A stretch of 13,933 nt of DNA, from positions 1-13,933 of the forward strand of contig JALVCY010000205.1 in assembly GCA_027009605.1 (NCBI GenBank). The letters are read 5' to 3'. A model generated the notes under the pieces. The model was not told the DNA's origin. It was given only the letters and a program-made list of their open reading frames with translations, and did no database searches. Position 1 is the stretch's first letter. Each line of letters opens with the position of its first letter. Positions 7,798 through 13,933 of the stretch are shown piece by piece. Position numbers and translations under genes: made by a program. Origin of the DNA: Saprospiraceae bacterium (GTDB lineage Bacteria > Bacteroidota > Bacteroidia > Chitinophagales > Saprospiraceae).

Positions 7798-7885
7798 CTT
7801 ACAACTATATCAAATACAGAATCCCAAATATCATATAATAAAGTAAAATCCCAAACCAATTCCCAAATCTCTCAACTAGCGAAGC
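7798..7885. repeat. 88-bp repeat B, copy 1
   Basis: It is identical to 8116-8203 except for one base in CATATAATAAAG vs CATATAGTAAAG. It ends in the GC-GAA-GC mini-hairpin (7879-7885) and is followed by the AATCAACT word. Confidence 0.9.
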
Positions 7886-7962
7886 GAATCAACTTCTTCA
7901 ACTCTCTCAACTAAAACCCCAAACAAAATTCCAAATATCATTTAATGAGCAAAATCCCAAAC

Positions 7963-8041
7963 AAAAACCCAAACCATCTCAACCTGTGAAGCACTCAACC
8001 CGAAGTCCGAATCCACGATAGTAATCGGGACGAGTCTCAAC
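7963..8041. repeat. 79-bp repeat A, copy 2
   Basis: The second copy of 7588-7666 differs by one base. That change turns the TGC/GCA stem into TGT/GCA (7985-7993), which would still pair as G-U in RNA. Confidence 0.9.
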
Positions 8042-8048
8042 TTAGAGA

Positions 8049-8100
8049 GCCGAAGGCAATTAACGGTGTAACGGTATAGCGGTTTAACGGTATAACGGGT
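8049..8100. repeat. GCC-GAA-GGC hairpin plus octanucleotide tandem repeat
   Basis: The hairpin at 8049-8057 is followed by five 8-bp units of the TAACGGTA type (8061-8100). This block occupies the place between repeats A and B that the heptads hold in the other copy, so the same slot carries a different microsatellite. Confidence 0.8.
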
Positions 8101-8115
8101 AGGCGGCTAAAAAAC

Positions 8116-8203
8116 CTTACAACTATATCAAATACAGAATCCCAAATATCATATAGTAAAGTAAAATCCCAAACCAATTCCCAAATCTCTCAACTAGCGA
8201 AGC
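8116..8203. repeat. 88-bp repeat B, copy 2
   Basis: The second copy of 7798-7885 has one mismatch. Its terminal hairpin extends to AGC-GAA-GCT (8196-8204). Confidence 0.9.
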
Positions 8204-8220
8204 TTGCGAGCAAATCAACT

Positions 8221-8307
8221 AGCGAAGCGAATCAACTTTTTCAACTTTTTCAACTTTTTCAACTTTTTCAACTTCTTCAACTAGCGAGCCTTAGCGAGCG
8301 AATCAAC
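8221..8307. repeat. AGCGAAGCGAATCAACT word and 9-bp tandem repeat
   Basis: The 17-mer at 8221-8237 recurs at 7878-7894 and, with one change, at 11224-11240. It leads into four perfect 9-bp units TCAACTTTT (8232-8267) plus a variant (8268-8276). A degenerate GCGAGCGAATCAAC module (8294-8307) ends 9 bp before the stop codon of the symporter gene. Confidence 0.85.
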
Positions 8308-8316
8308 ACCTCCAAC

Positions 8317-10140
8317 TCATCCCTTATCCTTAATCACCTCCAAAAACCGGTGAAATTCCTTTCGAACAACCGGAGCCAATATCACCAAGCCTATCATATT
8401 TGGAAAAATCATCGCAAAAATCATCGCATCCGAAAAGTCAGTCACAGCGCCCAAACTTGCCGATGAGCCAATAATCACAAACAACAAAAACAAGACCTTA
8501 TAGGTCGTATCAGCCATCTTGCTCCGTCCAAAAAGGACTTTCCATCCCTGCAATCCATAATATGACCAAGACAACATCGTAGAAAAGGCAAATAAAATCA
8601 CCGCTATCGTCAAAATATAAGAAAATCCCGGTATGGCCGAGTCAAAGGCTTTGGATGTCAGATCGACTCCACCGATTCGACTCCCCTGTATCAAAACGTC
8701 CCCATCTACCACATTGCCATAGTCAAAATGTCCTCCTGAATTATAAATCACAATCACCAATGCCGTAATCGTACAGATAATCACGGTATCCACAAAGGGG
8801 CCAATCATCGCTACCAAACCTTCGCTCACCGGATATTTAGTTTTTACTGCGGCATGGGCAATGGCGGCCGAGCCCACACCTGCTTCGTTAGAAAAGGCTG
8901 CCCGCTTAAACCCTTGTATCAAAACCCCGGTAAGACCACCTACAATCCCTTTTCCTGTAAAGGCGCCATCCCAAATCTGCCCAAAGGACGAAGGAATCAA
9001 ATCATAGTTCATCGCCAAGATAATCAAGCCCGCACCCACATAGAGAATGGCCATCAAGGGGACAATTTTCTCTGCCACACTACCTATCCGCTTGATGCCT
9101 CCTATGATGACTATGCCAACTAATATTGCCATAAACAGACCAAAGGCCGCTCCGGCAAAACCCGCTTTAATCCCCGTCAAACTAATAAACTGGGCAGTCG
9201 CCTGATTGGCCTGAAACATATTGCCCCCGCCAAACGAGCCGCCAACCACCATCAACGCATAAAAGATGGCAAAGACTTTTCCTAAGCCTCCAAGCCCTTT
9301 GGCCGCTAGACCCTTACGCAAATAATACATCGGGCCTCCATGTACAGTGCCGTCTGCTTCTATCTCTCGATATTTGACCCCTAAGGTACATTCTACAAAC
9401 TTGGTGGACATCCCAATAAATCCTGCTAATATCATCCATAGCGTTGCACCAGGTCCACCGATGGCAATCGCAATAGCCACACCGGCTATATTCCCTAGTC
9501 CTACCGTTGCCGAAAGAGCCGCCGTAAGTGCCTGAAAATGAGAGACTTCTCCATGATGTCCTTCGACCCGCTCCGTAACCGGAATATCTCCTTCTTCGGT
9601 ATGCCAGACTTCATCTCCGGTGATTGGATCGTTGACATGTTCGTCGATATCATCATACTTCCCGCGAACGATGTCAATGGATAATCCGAGCTTGCGAATA
9701 TTCACGAATCCAAAGCTAATGGTAAAAAACAAAGCCCCCAAAATCAATACAAATAAGACGATGGGCACACGGGTGTCCAAGGAGTCATTTAAGTTGATAG
9801 AGCTACCATCGCTCAATTTTACCACATTGGATGATTTATCCAGACTGATATCCGGACTGTTTTTGCCTTCTCCTTTCTCTTTGGAAAGGTCAATGATTTG
9901 GGTCGCCCCATTGTCCAATTCTACAGATAGCAAGTGAGTTTCGGGGTCGAGGCTAGCTCCGGTCACGGTCTTGTGTCCCCCGATGGTTACGGGGTAAAAC
10001 ACAATGTCCGAGATAATTTTGGTTGCCGGTTTTACCGCATCATTAATGCGTGCGTCCAAGCCTTTGGGCGCTTCTTGTGCATAGGATGAGTGGCTTGCGC
10101 CAAAAAGAAGTAGGGCAATAATTAGAAGTATTGGCTTCAT
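8317..10140 (-). CDS. Sodium:alanine/glycine symporter (AGCS family) with N-terminal extracytoplasmic extension
   Basis: From the ATG at 10140 (preferred over the TTG one codon upstream) the protein has 607 residues, against about 450-500 for typical AGCS carriers. Family motifs are strong: TAALSATVGLGNIAGVA (206-222), GPGATLWM and GMSTKF (229-248), GGGNMFQANQ (304-313) and FSNEAGVGS (416-424). These carriers import small neutral amino acids with Na+ across the inner membrane. Residues 1-21 form a signal peptide ending SYA before QEAP. Residues about 30-122 are a hydrophilic stretch before the first clear membrane helix (about 124-145), and another polar insert lies at about 161-196. The extra length is the odd feature. 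No operon partner is present and both flanks are long spacers. Family assignment is firm; the exact amino acid is not determinable. Confidence 0.93.
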   Translation of the reverse strand: MKPILLIIALLLFGASHSSYAQEAPKGLDARINDAVKPATKIISDIVFYPVTIGGHKTVTGASLDPETHLLSVELDNGATQIIDLSKEKGEGKNSPDISLDKSSNVVKLSDGSSINLNDSLDTRVPIVLFVLILGALFFTISFGFVNIRKLGLSIDIVRGKYDDIDEHVNDPITGDEVWHTEEGDIPVTERVEGHHGEVSHFQALTAALSATVGLGNIAGVAIAIAIGGPGATLWMILAGFIGMSTKFVECTLGVKYREIEADGTVHGGPMYYLRKGLAAKGLGGLGKVFAIFYALMVVGGSFGGGNMFQANQATAQFISLTGIKAGFAGAAFGLFMAILVGIVIIGGIKRIGSVAEKIVPLMAILYVGAGLIILAMNYDLIPSSFGQIWDGAFTGKGIVGGLTGVLIQGFKRAAFSNEAGVGSAAIAHAAVKTKYPVSEGLVAMIGPFVDTVIICTITALVIVIYNSGGHFDYGNVVDGDVLIQGSRIGGVDLTSKAFDSAIPGFSYILTIAVILFAFSTMLSWSYYGLQGWKVLFGRSKMADTTYKVLFLLFVIIGSSASLGAVTDFSDAMIFAMIFPNMIGLVILAPVVRKEFHRFLEVIKDKG

Positions 10141-10181
10141 CAATTGGTAATTTTTTGAGTAGTTTAATCAAAATGGAGTGC

Positions 10182-10189
10182 GAAAGATA
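10182..10189 (-). promoter_or_regulatory. Near-consensus -7 box for the symporter gene
   Basis: The minus strand reads TATCTTTC, one base off TAnnTTTG, about 42 bp before the ATG. No TTG is visible at the expected distance upstream, so this is a weak call. Confidence 0.35.
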
Positions 10190-10190
10190 G

Positions 10191-10401
10191 CCAGAATCTT
10201 TGAAAATGGGTAAAAAATCGAGAAAATATTACAGGGGTTTGTGGTTGGGGCGGTTTTGTATGGCTTATACACTGTTGGGCAAAATCAAATTGGTGTGGAG
10301 ATTAAAGCAGTCAAAGCAAGCAGCCTGTACCGCCGGTTTCGGCCTCTGCTTCTTTAAAAACAGGATTCATGCCTGCGCCAGAAGGAGTTAAACCAAGGCA
10401 T
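10191..10401. other. Intergenic stretch, nothing recognised
   Basis: No gene, tRNA or repeat was recognised. A 63-residue plus-strand frame (10200-10391) is basic and low in family-like features. A GC-rich patch at about 10330-10385 has some self-complementarity but does not fit a known RNA fold by eye. Confidence 0.5.
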
Positions 10402-10438
10402 AAAAAAAAGCCACTTGATTACTTCAAGCAGCTTTTTT
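10402..10438 (-). terminator. Intrinsic terminator of the lipoprotein gene
   Basis: Read on the minus strand, an imperfect stem (AAAAAAGC...CTTGA paired with TCAAG...GCTTTTTT) with a short loop ends in a run of eight T. It lies 21 bp past the lipoprotein stop. The A/T-symmetric arms could let it work in both directions. Confidence 0.75.
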
Positions 10439-10458
10439 CGATAAAGGCTTACGCCAAA

Positions 10459-10980
10459 TTATTTTTTCGTAGCACTTTTATATTGCTGATACAAGTCCAT
10501 AAACTCCTTTTTCGCATCATTAAATTTTTGCGAACCTTCGCTGGATTTGCCGATATAGTCATTAAAGGTAGTCTTCAAGCTGTCAAATTGGCTTTTAGCA
10601 TCTTTCAACTTGATGCCGCCCGACTTATACTTGGCAAGCATATCGCCAAATTTTCCGGAAAGACCGGAAAGGTTGGTCAATAATCCGGCTCTGTCCCCTA
10701 AAACACTGGTGATAGTGCCCAAAATACTGGACGCTTTACCGGCTAATTCAGGATTAGATGCAGCCATTTCTTTGGCTTGACTCTCAAAAGTGGTTTTTAG
10801 CTTGGTCATAGACTCTGTTTCCCCTTTTAGGCTGGTGACAGATTCTTTGATTTTGGACTGTAGGTTCATCACGCTATTGACAAAATCCGCATCAATTTTT
10901 GGCTTACAACTAGCAAGCACCATTAAAACTAGGGCGAATAGACTCAATTTTACTGTTAAGTTTTTCATTTTAGATTTCAT
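10459..10980 (-). CDS. Small helical lipoprotein of unknown function
   Basis: The protein has 173 residues from the first ATG; a second ATG at 10968 gives 169 and an equally good signal peptide. A lysine-rich start, a hydrophobic core (about 12-22) and the lipobox LASC with Cys25 mark it as a lipoprotein, anchored in the inner or outer membrane. The mature part is lysine-, serine- and glutamate-rich and looks almost wholly alpha-helical, with heptad-like stretches at about 32-75 and 125-170 around a Gly/Leu-rich middle (80-115). No family is recognised. It is monocistronic, with a -7 box just upstream and a terminator behind it, and does not share an operon with the symporter. Confidence 0.8.
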   Translation of the reverse strand: MKSKMKNLTVKLSLFALVLMVLASCKPKIDADFVNSVMNLQSKIKESVTSLKGETESMTKLKTTFESQAKEMAASNPELAGKASSILGTITSVLGDRAGLLTNLSGLSGKFGDMLAKYKSGGIKLKDAKSQFDSLKTTFNDYIGKSSEGSQKFNDAKKEFMDLYQQYKSATKK

Positions 10981-10996
10981 TTTTGATTAATAAGGG

Positions 10997-11004
10997 CAAA
11001 GATA
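10997..11004 (-). promoter_or_regulatory. -7 box of the lipoprotein gene
   Basis: The minus strand reads TATCTTTG, an exact TAnnTTTG match and a common Bacteroidota form, 16 bp before the first ATG. Such a short leader would favour the second ATG (10968) as the real start, or a very short 5' UTR. No clear TTG -33 element was seen. Confidence 0.5.
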
Positions 11005-11081
11005 GGCATTGTTTTTAATATTTGGTGGTGCTTTGATAATAAGTCTTTTTTTGTGCTGATTTGATTTTTCGCAGATTTCAG

Positions 11082-11130
11082 CTCACCACTCACCACTCAC
11101 TACTCACCACTCACTACTCACTACTCACTA
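11082..11130. repeat. Seven-unit heptanucleotide tandem repeat
   Basis: Seven perfect-length units alternate between CTCACCA and CTCACTA, without interruption. It lies in the divergent spacer between the lipoprotein gene and the TPR membrane protein gene, immediately before the hairpin array. Confidence 0.9.
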
Positions 11131-11132
11131 CT

Positions 11133-11240
11133 CGTCTCAACCAGCGCAGCGTCTCAACCACGAAGTCCGTAGGACAAGTTCTCAACCAGAGAGCCGAAGG
11201 CGAACGTCTCAACTTCTTCAACTAGCGCAGCGAATCAACT
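11133..11240. repeat. Array of GNA-triloop mini-hairpins separated by TCAAC words
   Basis: Hairpins are GC-GCA-GC (11144-11150), GTCC-GTA-GGAC (11165-11175), GCC-GAA-GGC (11193-11201) and GC-GCA-GC (11225-11231). They alternate with CTCAAC or TCAACT words. The order and words match those in the 7588-8307 mosaic, although the stems differ. Confidence 0.75.
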
Positions 11241-11243
11241 TTC

Positions 11244-11270
11244 TTGATCAAAAAATATTTCCTATCTTAG
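11244..11270 (+). promoter_or_regulatory. Candidate promoter of the TPR membrane protein gene
   Basis: TTG (11244-11246) and TATCTTAG (11263-11270, one base off TAnnTTTG) are 16 bp apart, just below the usual 17-23. The box ends 22 bp before the ATG. It directly follows the repeat array. Confidence 0.4.
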
Positions 11271-11292
11271 TGCCTGTTTCTAACATAGACCG

Positions 11293-13161
11293 ATGGCAAA
11301 GAAGAAAAAACACACCAAAAAGACATCTAAAGTCACCCAAACAAAACCCAAGTCCCCAAAATGGCCGGGGCTTGTCGTGGCACTGTTAGGTTTTTTGCTC
11401 TATGCGAATACCTTGACGAATGATTACTGCTTGGACGATTATTCCGTTATCAAAGATAATTATGTCGTCAAACAGGGTGTCAAAGGGATTCCGACCCTGC
11501 TCAAAACCAATTATCGTTATGGCTATTGGATGAGCAAGGGCACTTTGTACCGTCCGTTGACGATGGTGATGTTTGCGCTCGAATGGCAGATGGTGCCGGA
11601 TCAACCCTTTTGGGGTCACCTGATTAATATCTTGTTTTTTGCTTGGAGCGGTTGGCTTTTATTTCAGTTTTTGGCTCGTTTGTTTGGAGATCATTATCCT
11701 TGGTTGCCACTGGTGGTGAGTTTAATATTTGTCGCTCATCCGGTGCATACGGAAGTCGTGGCCAATATCAAAAGCCGGGACGAAATCATGGCCTTCTTTT
11801 TGGGGTTGGCGGGGCTATTCTATCTTGTGAAATATGTGGATACCGGCAAGCTGCTTCATGTTGTATTTTCAATATTACTTTATGGACTTTCGCTTTTTGC
11901 TAAGGAAAGCGCCATCACTTGGCTGGCTATTTATCCCTTGACTATTTGGTTTTTTCGTCATACTCAGCGAAAAAAAATGGGCGCTGTGGCTTTGTATTTA
12001 ATTCCTACACTGATATTTTTGGGTCTTCGCCGGAGTATTATTGGTGGGGGCGTGAATGTGGCCGGTGTGAGTATCCTGGATAATTTTTTTGCGCAAGCAG
12101 AAGGCACAAGTTACTATGGCTCAGCACTTTATATGGTATTTAGGTATCTCAAGGTGCTGTTTTTGCCTACCGAGTTGGTGTCTGACTTGGGGTTTAATCA
12201 GATACCTGTAATGGGCTTGGGTAATGTGGCTGTCGTGTCTATGATATTATTAATTTTAGGTGCAGGTTATTTTGTAGCTAGGGCATTTATTCAAAAAGCA
12301 GAGAAGCCCAATATTTTAGCTTATGGCATTTTGTTTTTTGCGATTACATTTTCTATTTATTCGAATTTGTTGGTGACTATCGGTTCTTCTTATGGAGAGC
12401 GATTTTTGTATATTCCGTCTTTAGGTTTTGCGTTGGTGGCCGGATATGGCTTGTATTGGCTGGCGCAAAAATTAAAAAAACCTTTGACGCCCCAAATAAG
12501 TAATCCTGTTTTTATCGGCCTGCTTTTGCTGTTGTTGGCTTACACGGTAAAAACGATTAAGCGCAACAAAGACTGGTATGATAGCGGGACTTTATACGCT
12601 GCCGATGTTGTTAAGTCTCCGAATAGTGCGAAGTTGAATTACCATCATGGCATGGAATTAGGCAAAAAGGGAAACCAAATGAAGGGGCAACAACAGCTGA
12701 ATCAATACCGCAAAGCCTTGAGCTTTTTCGAGAAAGCCATCTCCATCTATCCCAAATATGCGGATGCATACGGGCTAAAAGGCTTGTACTATTTCAAGCT
12801 CAAAGACTTCGATAAGGCGATGGAAGCCTATCATCTGGCAATCAAATACAACGCCAACAACGCTACTGTCTATAACAATATGGGCATCATCTATTTTCAA
12901 AAAGGAGATGTCCAAAATGCCGAGAAGGTCTATAAGCTTGCGCTAAAATATAATCCCCGTTTTGTAGATGCTTACCGAAATTTAGGCGCCGTTTACGGAA
13001 GTACCAAACGTTTTGCGCAAGCCATCGAACAATTTAAAAAGGGCTTACAATATGACCCCAATAACCAAACCCTGCTCAAATATATCGGGACTGCTTATCG
13101 CGACTTAGGAAAACCGGAATTGGGCAAACCCTACTTGGATCGGGTGAAAGGTCTAAGGTAG
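11293..13161 (+). CDS. TMTC-like polytopic GT-C glycosyltransferase with C-terminal TPR repeats
   Basis: The 622-residue protein begins with a lysine-rich cytoplasmic tail (1-22), followed by about ten hydrophobic helices (from 25 to about 420). The first loop carries an acidic pair Asp48-Asp49 in YCLDDYSV, as expected for GT-C transferases. Segments YRPLTMVMFALEW (86-98), HPVHTEVVANIKSRDE (149-164), AKESAITW (203-210) and GERFLYIPSLGF (368-379) closely recall eukaryotic TMTC O-mannosyltransferases. Residues about 446-622 form four to five TPRs (for example 488-521, 522-555, 556-589). The likely role is transfer of a sugar from a lipid-linked donor to extracytoplasmic proteins. The donor and targets are unknown. 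The last codons and the stop lie inside a heptad repeat. No operon partner is visible. Confidence 0.85.
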   Translation: MAKKKKHTKKTSKVTQTKPKSPKWPGLVVALLGFLLYANTLTNDYCLDDYSVIKDNYVVKQGVKGIPTLLKTNYRYGYWMSKGTLYRPLTMVMFALEWQMVPDQPFWGHLINILFFAWSGWLLFQFLARLFGDHYPWLPLVVSLIFVAHPVHTEVVANIKSRDEIMAFFLGLAGLFYLVKYVDTGKLLHVVFSILLYGLSLFAKESAITWLAIYPLTIWFFRHTQRKKMGAVALYLIPTLIFLGLRRSIIGGGVNVAGVSILDNFFAQAEGTSYYGSALYMVFRYLKVLFLPTELVSDLGFNQIPVMGLGNVAVVSMILLILGAGYFVARAFIQKAEKPNILAYGILFFAITFSIYSNLLVTIGSSYGERFLYIPSLGFALVAGYGLYWLAQKLKKPLTPQISNPVFIGLLLLLLAYTVKTIKRNKDWYDSGTLYAADVVKSPNSAKLNYHHGMELGKKGNQMKGQQQLNQYRKALSFFEKAISIYPKYADAYGLKGLYYFKLKDFDKAMEAYHLAIKYNANNATVYNNMGIIYFQKGDVQNAEKVYKLALKYNPRFVDAYRNLGAVYGSTKRFAQAIEQFKKGLQYDPNNQTLLKYIGTAYRDLGKPELGKPYLDRVKGLR

Positions 13162-13176
13162 GGGCAAAGGTGAAAG
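13147..13176. repeat. Heptad repeat overlapping the end of the TPR gene
   Basis: AAAGGTC, TAAGGTA and a following GGGGCAAAGGTGAAAG (13161-13176) match the heptad block near 7749-7783; the 16-mer is identical at 7765-7780. The TAG stop (13159-13161) falls inside it. Confidence 0.65.
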
Positions 13177-13282
13177 CAAAAACCAAGGGGCGTCAATTTT
13201 GAATCTGCTGGGCGCAGTCGGAGTTTGTCCCCGTTTAATCCTTTTCGATAATTTGTATTGAGCGTAAGTTTCTGGAAAAAAA

Positions 13283-13299
13283 GCGGCTAAAGCCGGCTT
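13283..13299. repeat. CGGCT-AA-AGCCG hairpin word
   Basis: GCGGCTAAAGCCGGCTT occurs at 13283-13299 and identically at 13506-13522, with a decayed copy at about 13737-13753. The core pairs CGGCT with AGCCG around AA. It recalls REP-like palindromes. Confidence 0.75.
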
Positions 13300-13300
13300 A

Positions 13301-13349
13301 TAGCTTGGTTTTTATGCAGGTGTGTATGGCCATACGCCCCTTCAAGCTA
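13301..13349. repeat. Long imperfect cruciform in the mobile element
   Basis: Outer arms TAGCTTG (13301-13307) and CAAGCTA (13343-13349) enclose the perfect 12-bp palindrome GTATGGCCATAC (13324-13335), with further pairing around the palindrome. Confidence 0.6.
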
Positions 13350-13371
13350 TTGGCGACTTTTGTTTATTTTG

Positions 13372-13442
13372 TCGTTGGTTTTAATTTACCGTTGGTTTTA
13401 ATTTACCGTTGGTTTTACTTTACCGTTGGTTTTAATCAACGG
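13372..13442. repeat. 17-bp tandem repeat ending in a palindrome
   Basis: Units of CCGTTGGTTTTAATTTA type begin at 13372 (slightly diverged), 13389, 13406 and 13423. The last ends as CCGTTG...CAACGG, a hairpin. Confidence 0.85.
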
Positions 13443-13522
13443 ACTAGAAGCAAACTCAAAAGGGGCTTTAGCCCCATTGATTGACTAAACAAAAATAGAA
13501 AAAATGCGGCTAAAGCCGGCTT
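13406..13522. repeat. 117-bp module, copy 1
   Basis: It contains two CCGTTGG units, the palindrome GGGGCTTTAGCCCC (13462-13475) and the CGGCTAAAGCCG word. It is repeated at 13637-13753 at an exact 231-bp offset without indels at the landmarks checked. Confidence 0.8.
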
Positions 13523-13544
13523 CCTACTTAGTTTTGATCCGTCA

Positions 13545-13582
13545 GCTAAAGCAGACGGTAAAAGCTAAAGCAGACGGTAAAA
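13545..13582. repeat. Two tandem 19-bp units
   Basis: GCTAAAGCAGACGGTAAAA is present twice in a row with no mismatch (13545-13563 and 13564-13582), between the two 117-bp modules. Confidence 0.85.
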
Positions 13583-13636
13583 GCAAAGAAAATGAAATTA
13601 AAGAGATACCCGGAATCCAAGTTTGCGCCTGTTTTA

Positions 13637-13753
13637 CCGTTGGTTTTACTTTACCGTTGGTTTTAACCAACGGACTGGAAGCAAACCCCAAAGGGGCTTT
13701 AGCCCCATTGACTGAACAAATAAAAATAAAAAAAATACGGCTAAAGTCAAGTA
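13637..13753. repeat. 117-bp module, copy 2
   Basis: It repeats 13406-13522. CCGTTGGTTTTAACCAACGG (13654-13673) is a better hairpin than in copy 1, with 9-bp arms. GGGGCTTTAGCCCC is at 13693-13706. The final CGGCTAAAG word has lost its second arm. Confidence 0.8.
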
Positions 13754-13894
13754 GGGGCTAATTGTTCAAGTCAAGTTACTGTGGTATTTATCGAAAAGTA
13801 AGGAACAAAACCCGACTGCGCCCGAATCTGCTCTGAAAGTCATCCCAGCCAAAATTTTGTGGAGACAAGAGCAAACTACTACATCTGTCTTTTC

Positions 13895-13920
13895 GGTGTC
13901 CTAAGTGCGACACCTTCGTA
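13895..13920. repeat. GGTGTC/GACACC hairpin with dispersed 14-mer
   Basis: GGTGTC (13895-13900) pairs with GACACC (13909-13914) around an 8-base loop. The right arm belongs to GCGACACCTTCGTA (13907-13920), the near-identical partner of 7537-7550. No gene is seen from 13833 to the window end. Confidence 0.55.
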
Positions 13921-13933
13921 AATAAGAATGTTC

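Larger units (their letters stand above)
13201..13832. mobile_element. Non-autonomous (MITE-like) element with 9-bp target duplication
   Basis: GAATCTGCT occurs directly on both sides (13201-13209 and 13824-13832). Immediately inside, GGGCGCAGTCGG (13210-13221) is the perfect reverse complement of CCGACTGCGCCC (13812-13823). Further in, CTTTTCGATAA (13241-13251) and TTATCGAAAAG (13788-13798) are also inverted. The element is 614 bp between the target copies and has no transposase; the 85-codon frame inside it (13504-13761) is repeat-derived. It is packed with palindromes and a duplicated 117-bp module. A 9-bp duplication is compatible with several IS families, so the family of the helper transposase is not assigned. 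Confidence 0.8.

Noticed and set aside
7662..7859. Minus-strand 65-codon frame with repeated PLTFN-type words
   Set aside because: It is a translation of heptanucleotide repeats; 7-bp units keep frames open without coding.
7588..8203. CRISPR array from repeated blocks
   Set aside because: There are only two copies per block, with repeated material between them rather than spacers of constant length.
10330..10385. Possible structured RNA or tRNA in a GC-rich patch
   Set aside because: No cloverleaf or known RNA core could be folded by eye.
10200..10391. Plus-strand 63-codon basic frame
   Set aside because: It lies in the symporter upstream region, has no motif, and its composition looks like chance.
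13372..13442. CRISPR-like array
   Set aside because: The 17-bp units are contiguous with no unique spacers, and no cas genes are present.
13504..13761. 85-codon frame inside the mobile element
   Set aside because: It spans tandem and palindromic repeats and does not resemble a transposase.

Overview
The window looks like a chromosomal segment of a Bacteroidota bacterium, plausibly of the Saprospiria/Chitinophagia type. That placement is inferred from A-rich leaders with no Shine-Dalgarno sequence, several TAnnTTTG-type -7 boxes, a lipoprotein with an LASC lipobox, and long repeat-filled intergenic spacers. No rRNA, tRNA or CRISPR array was found.

Positions 1-6930, all on the minus strand, hold one tightly packed operon. 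In transcription order it encodes a FabZ-like hotdog dehydratase, a degenerate ketosynthase resembling a chain-length factor, an intact FabF-like ketosynthase, a FabG-like ketoreductase, an unusually long acyl carrier protein, a left-handed beta-helix (hexapeptide) protein, a saccharopine-reductase-like protein of the trans-acting enoyl reductase type, and a three-histidine-box fatty acid desaturase-like protein. Most junctions overlap or touch (TAATG, TAAATG, TAGTG, ATGA). The last gene overlaps an ATG at the window edge, so the operon continues. Together the set resembles a self-contained type II fatty acid/polyketide line that makes, tailors and perhaps transfers a specialised acyl chain. 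The product cannot be read from the sequence.

Positions 6931-8316 are a 1.4 kb non-coding spacer. Its second half is a mosaic of duplicated blocks (79 bp and 88 bp pairs, one mismatch each), 7-, 8- and 9-bp tandem repeats, and small hairpins with GNA triloops separated by TCAAC words. A related array lies at 11082-11240.

Positions 8317-10140 (minus) encode a sodium:alanine/glycine (AGCS) symporter with a signal peptide and an additional N-terminal extracytoplasmic stretch. Positions 10459-10980 (minus) encode a small helical lipoprotein of unknown function with a clear terminator behind it. Positions 11293-13161 (plus) encode a polytopic membrane protein with C-terminal TPRs that resembles the TMTC O-mannosyltransferase family.

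Positions 13201-13832 are a non-coding mobile element. It has 12-bp perfect inverted termini (longer but imperfect inside), is flanked by the 9-bp direct repeat GAATCTGCT, and is filled with hairpins and a duplicated internal module. No transposase is present.
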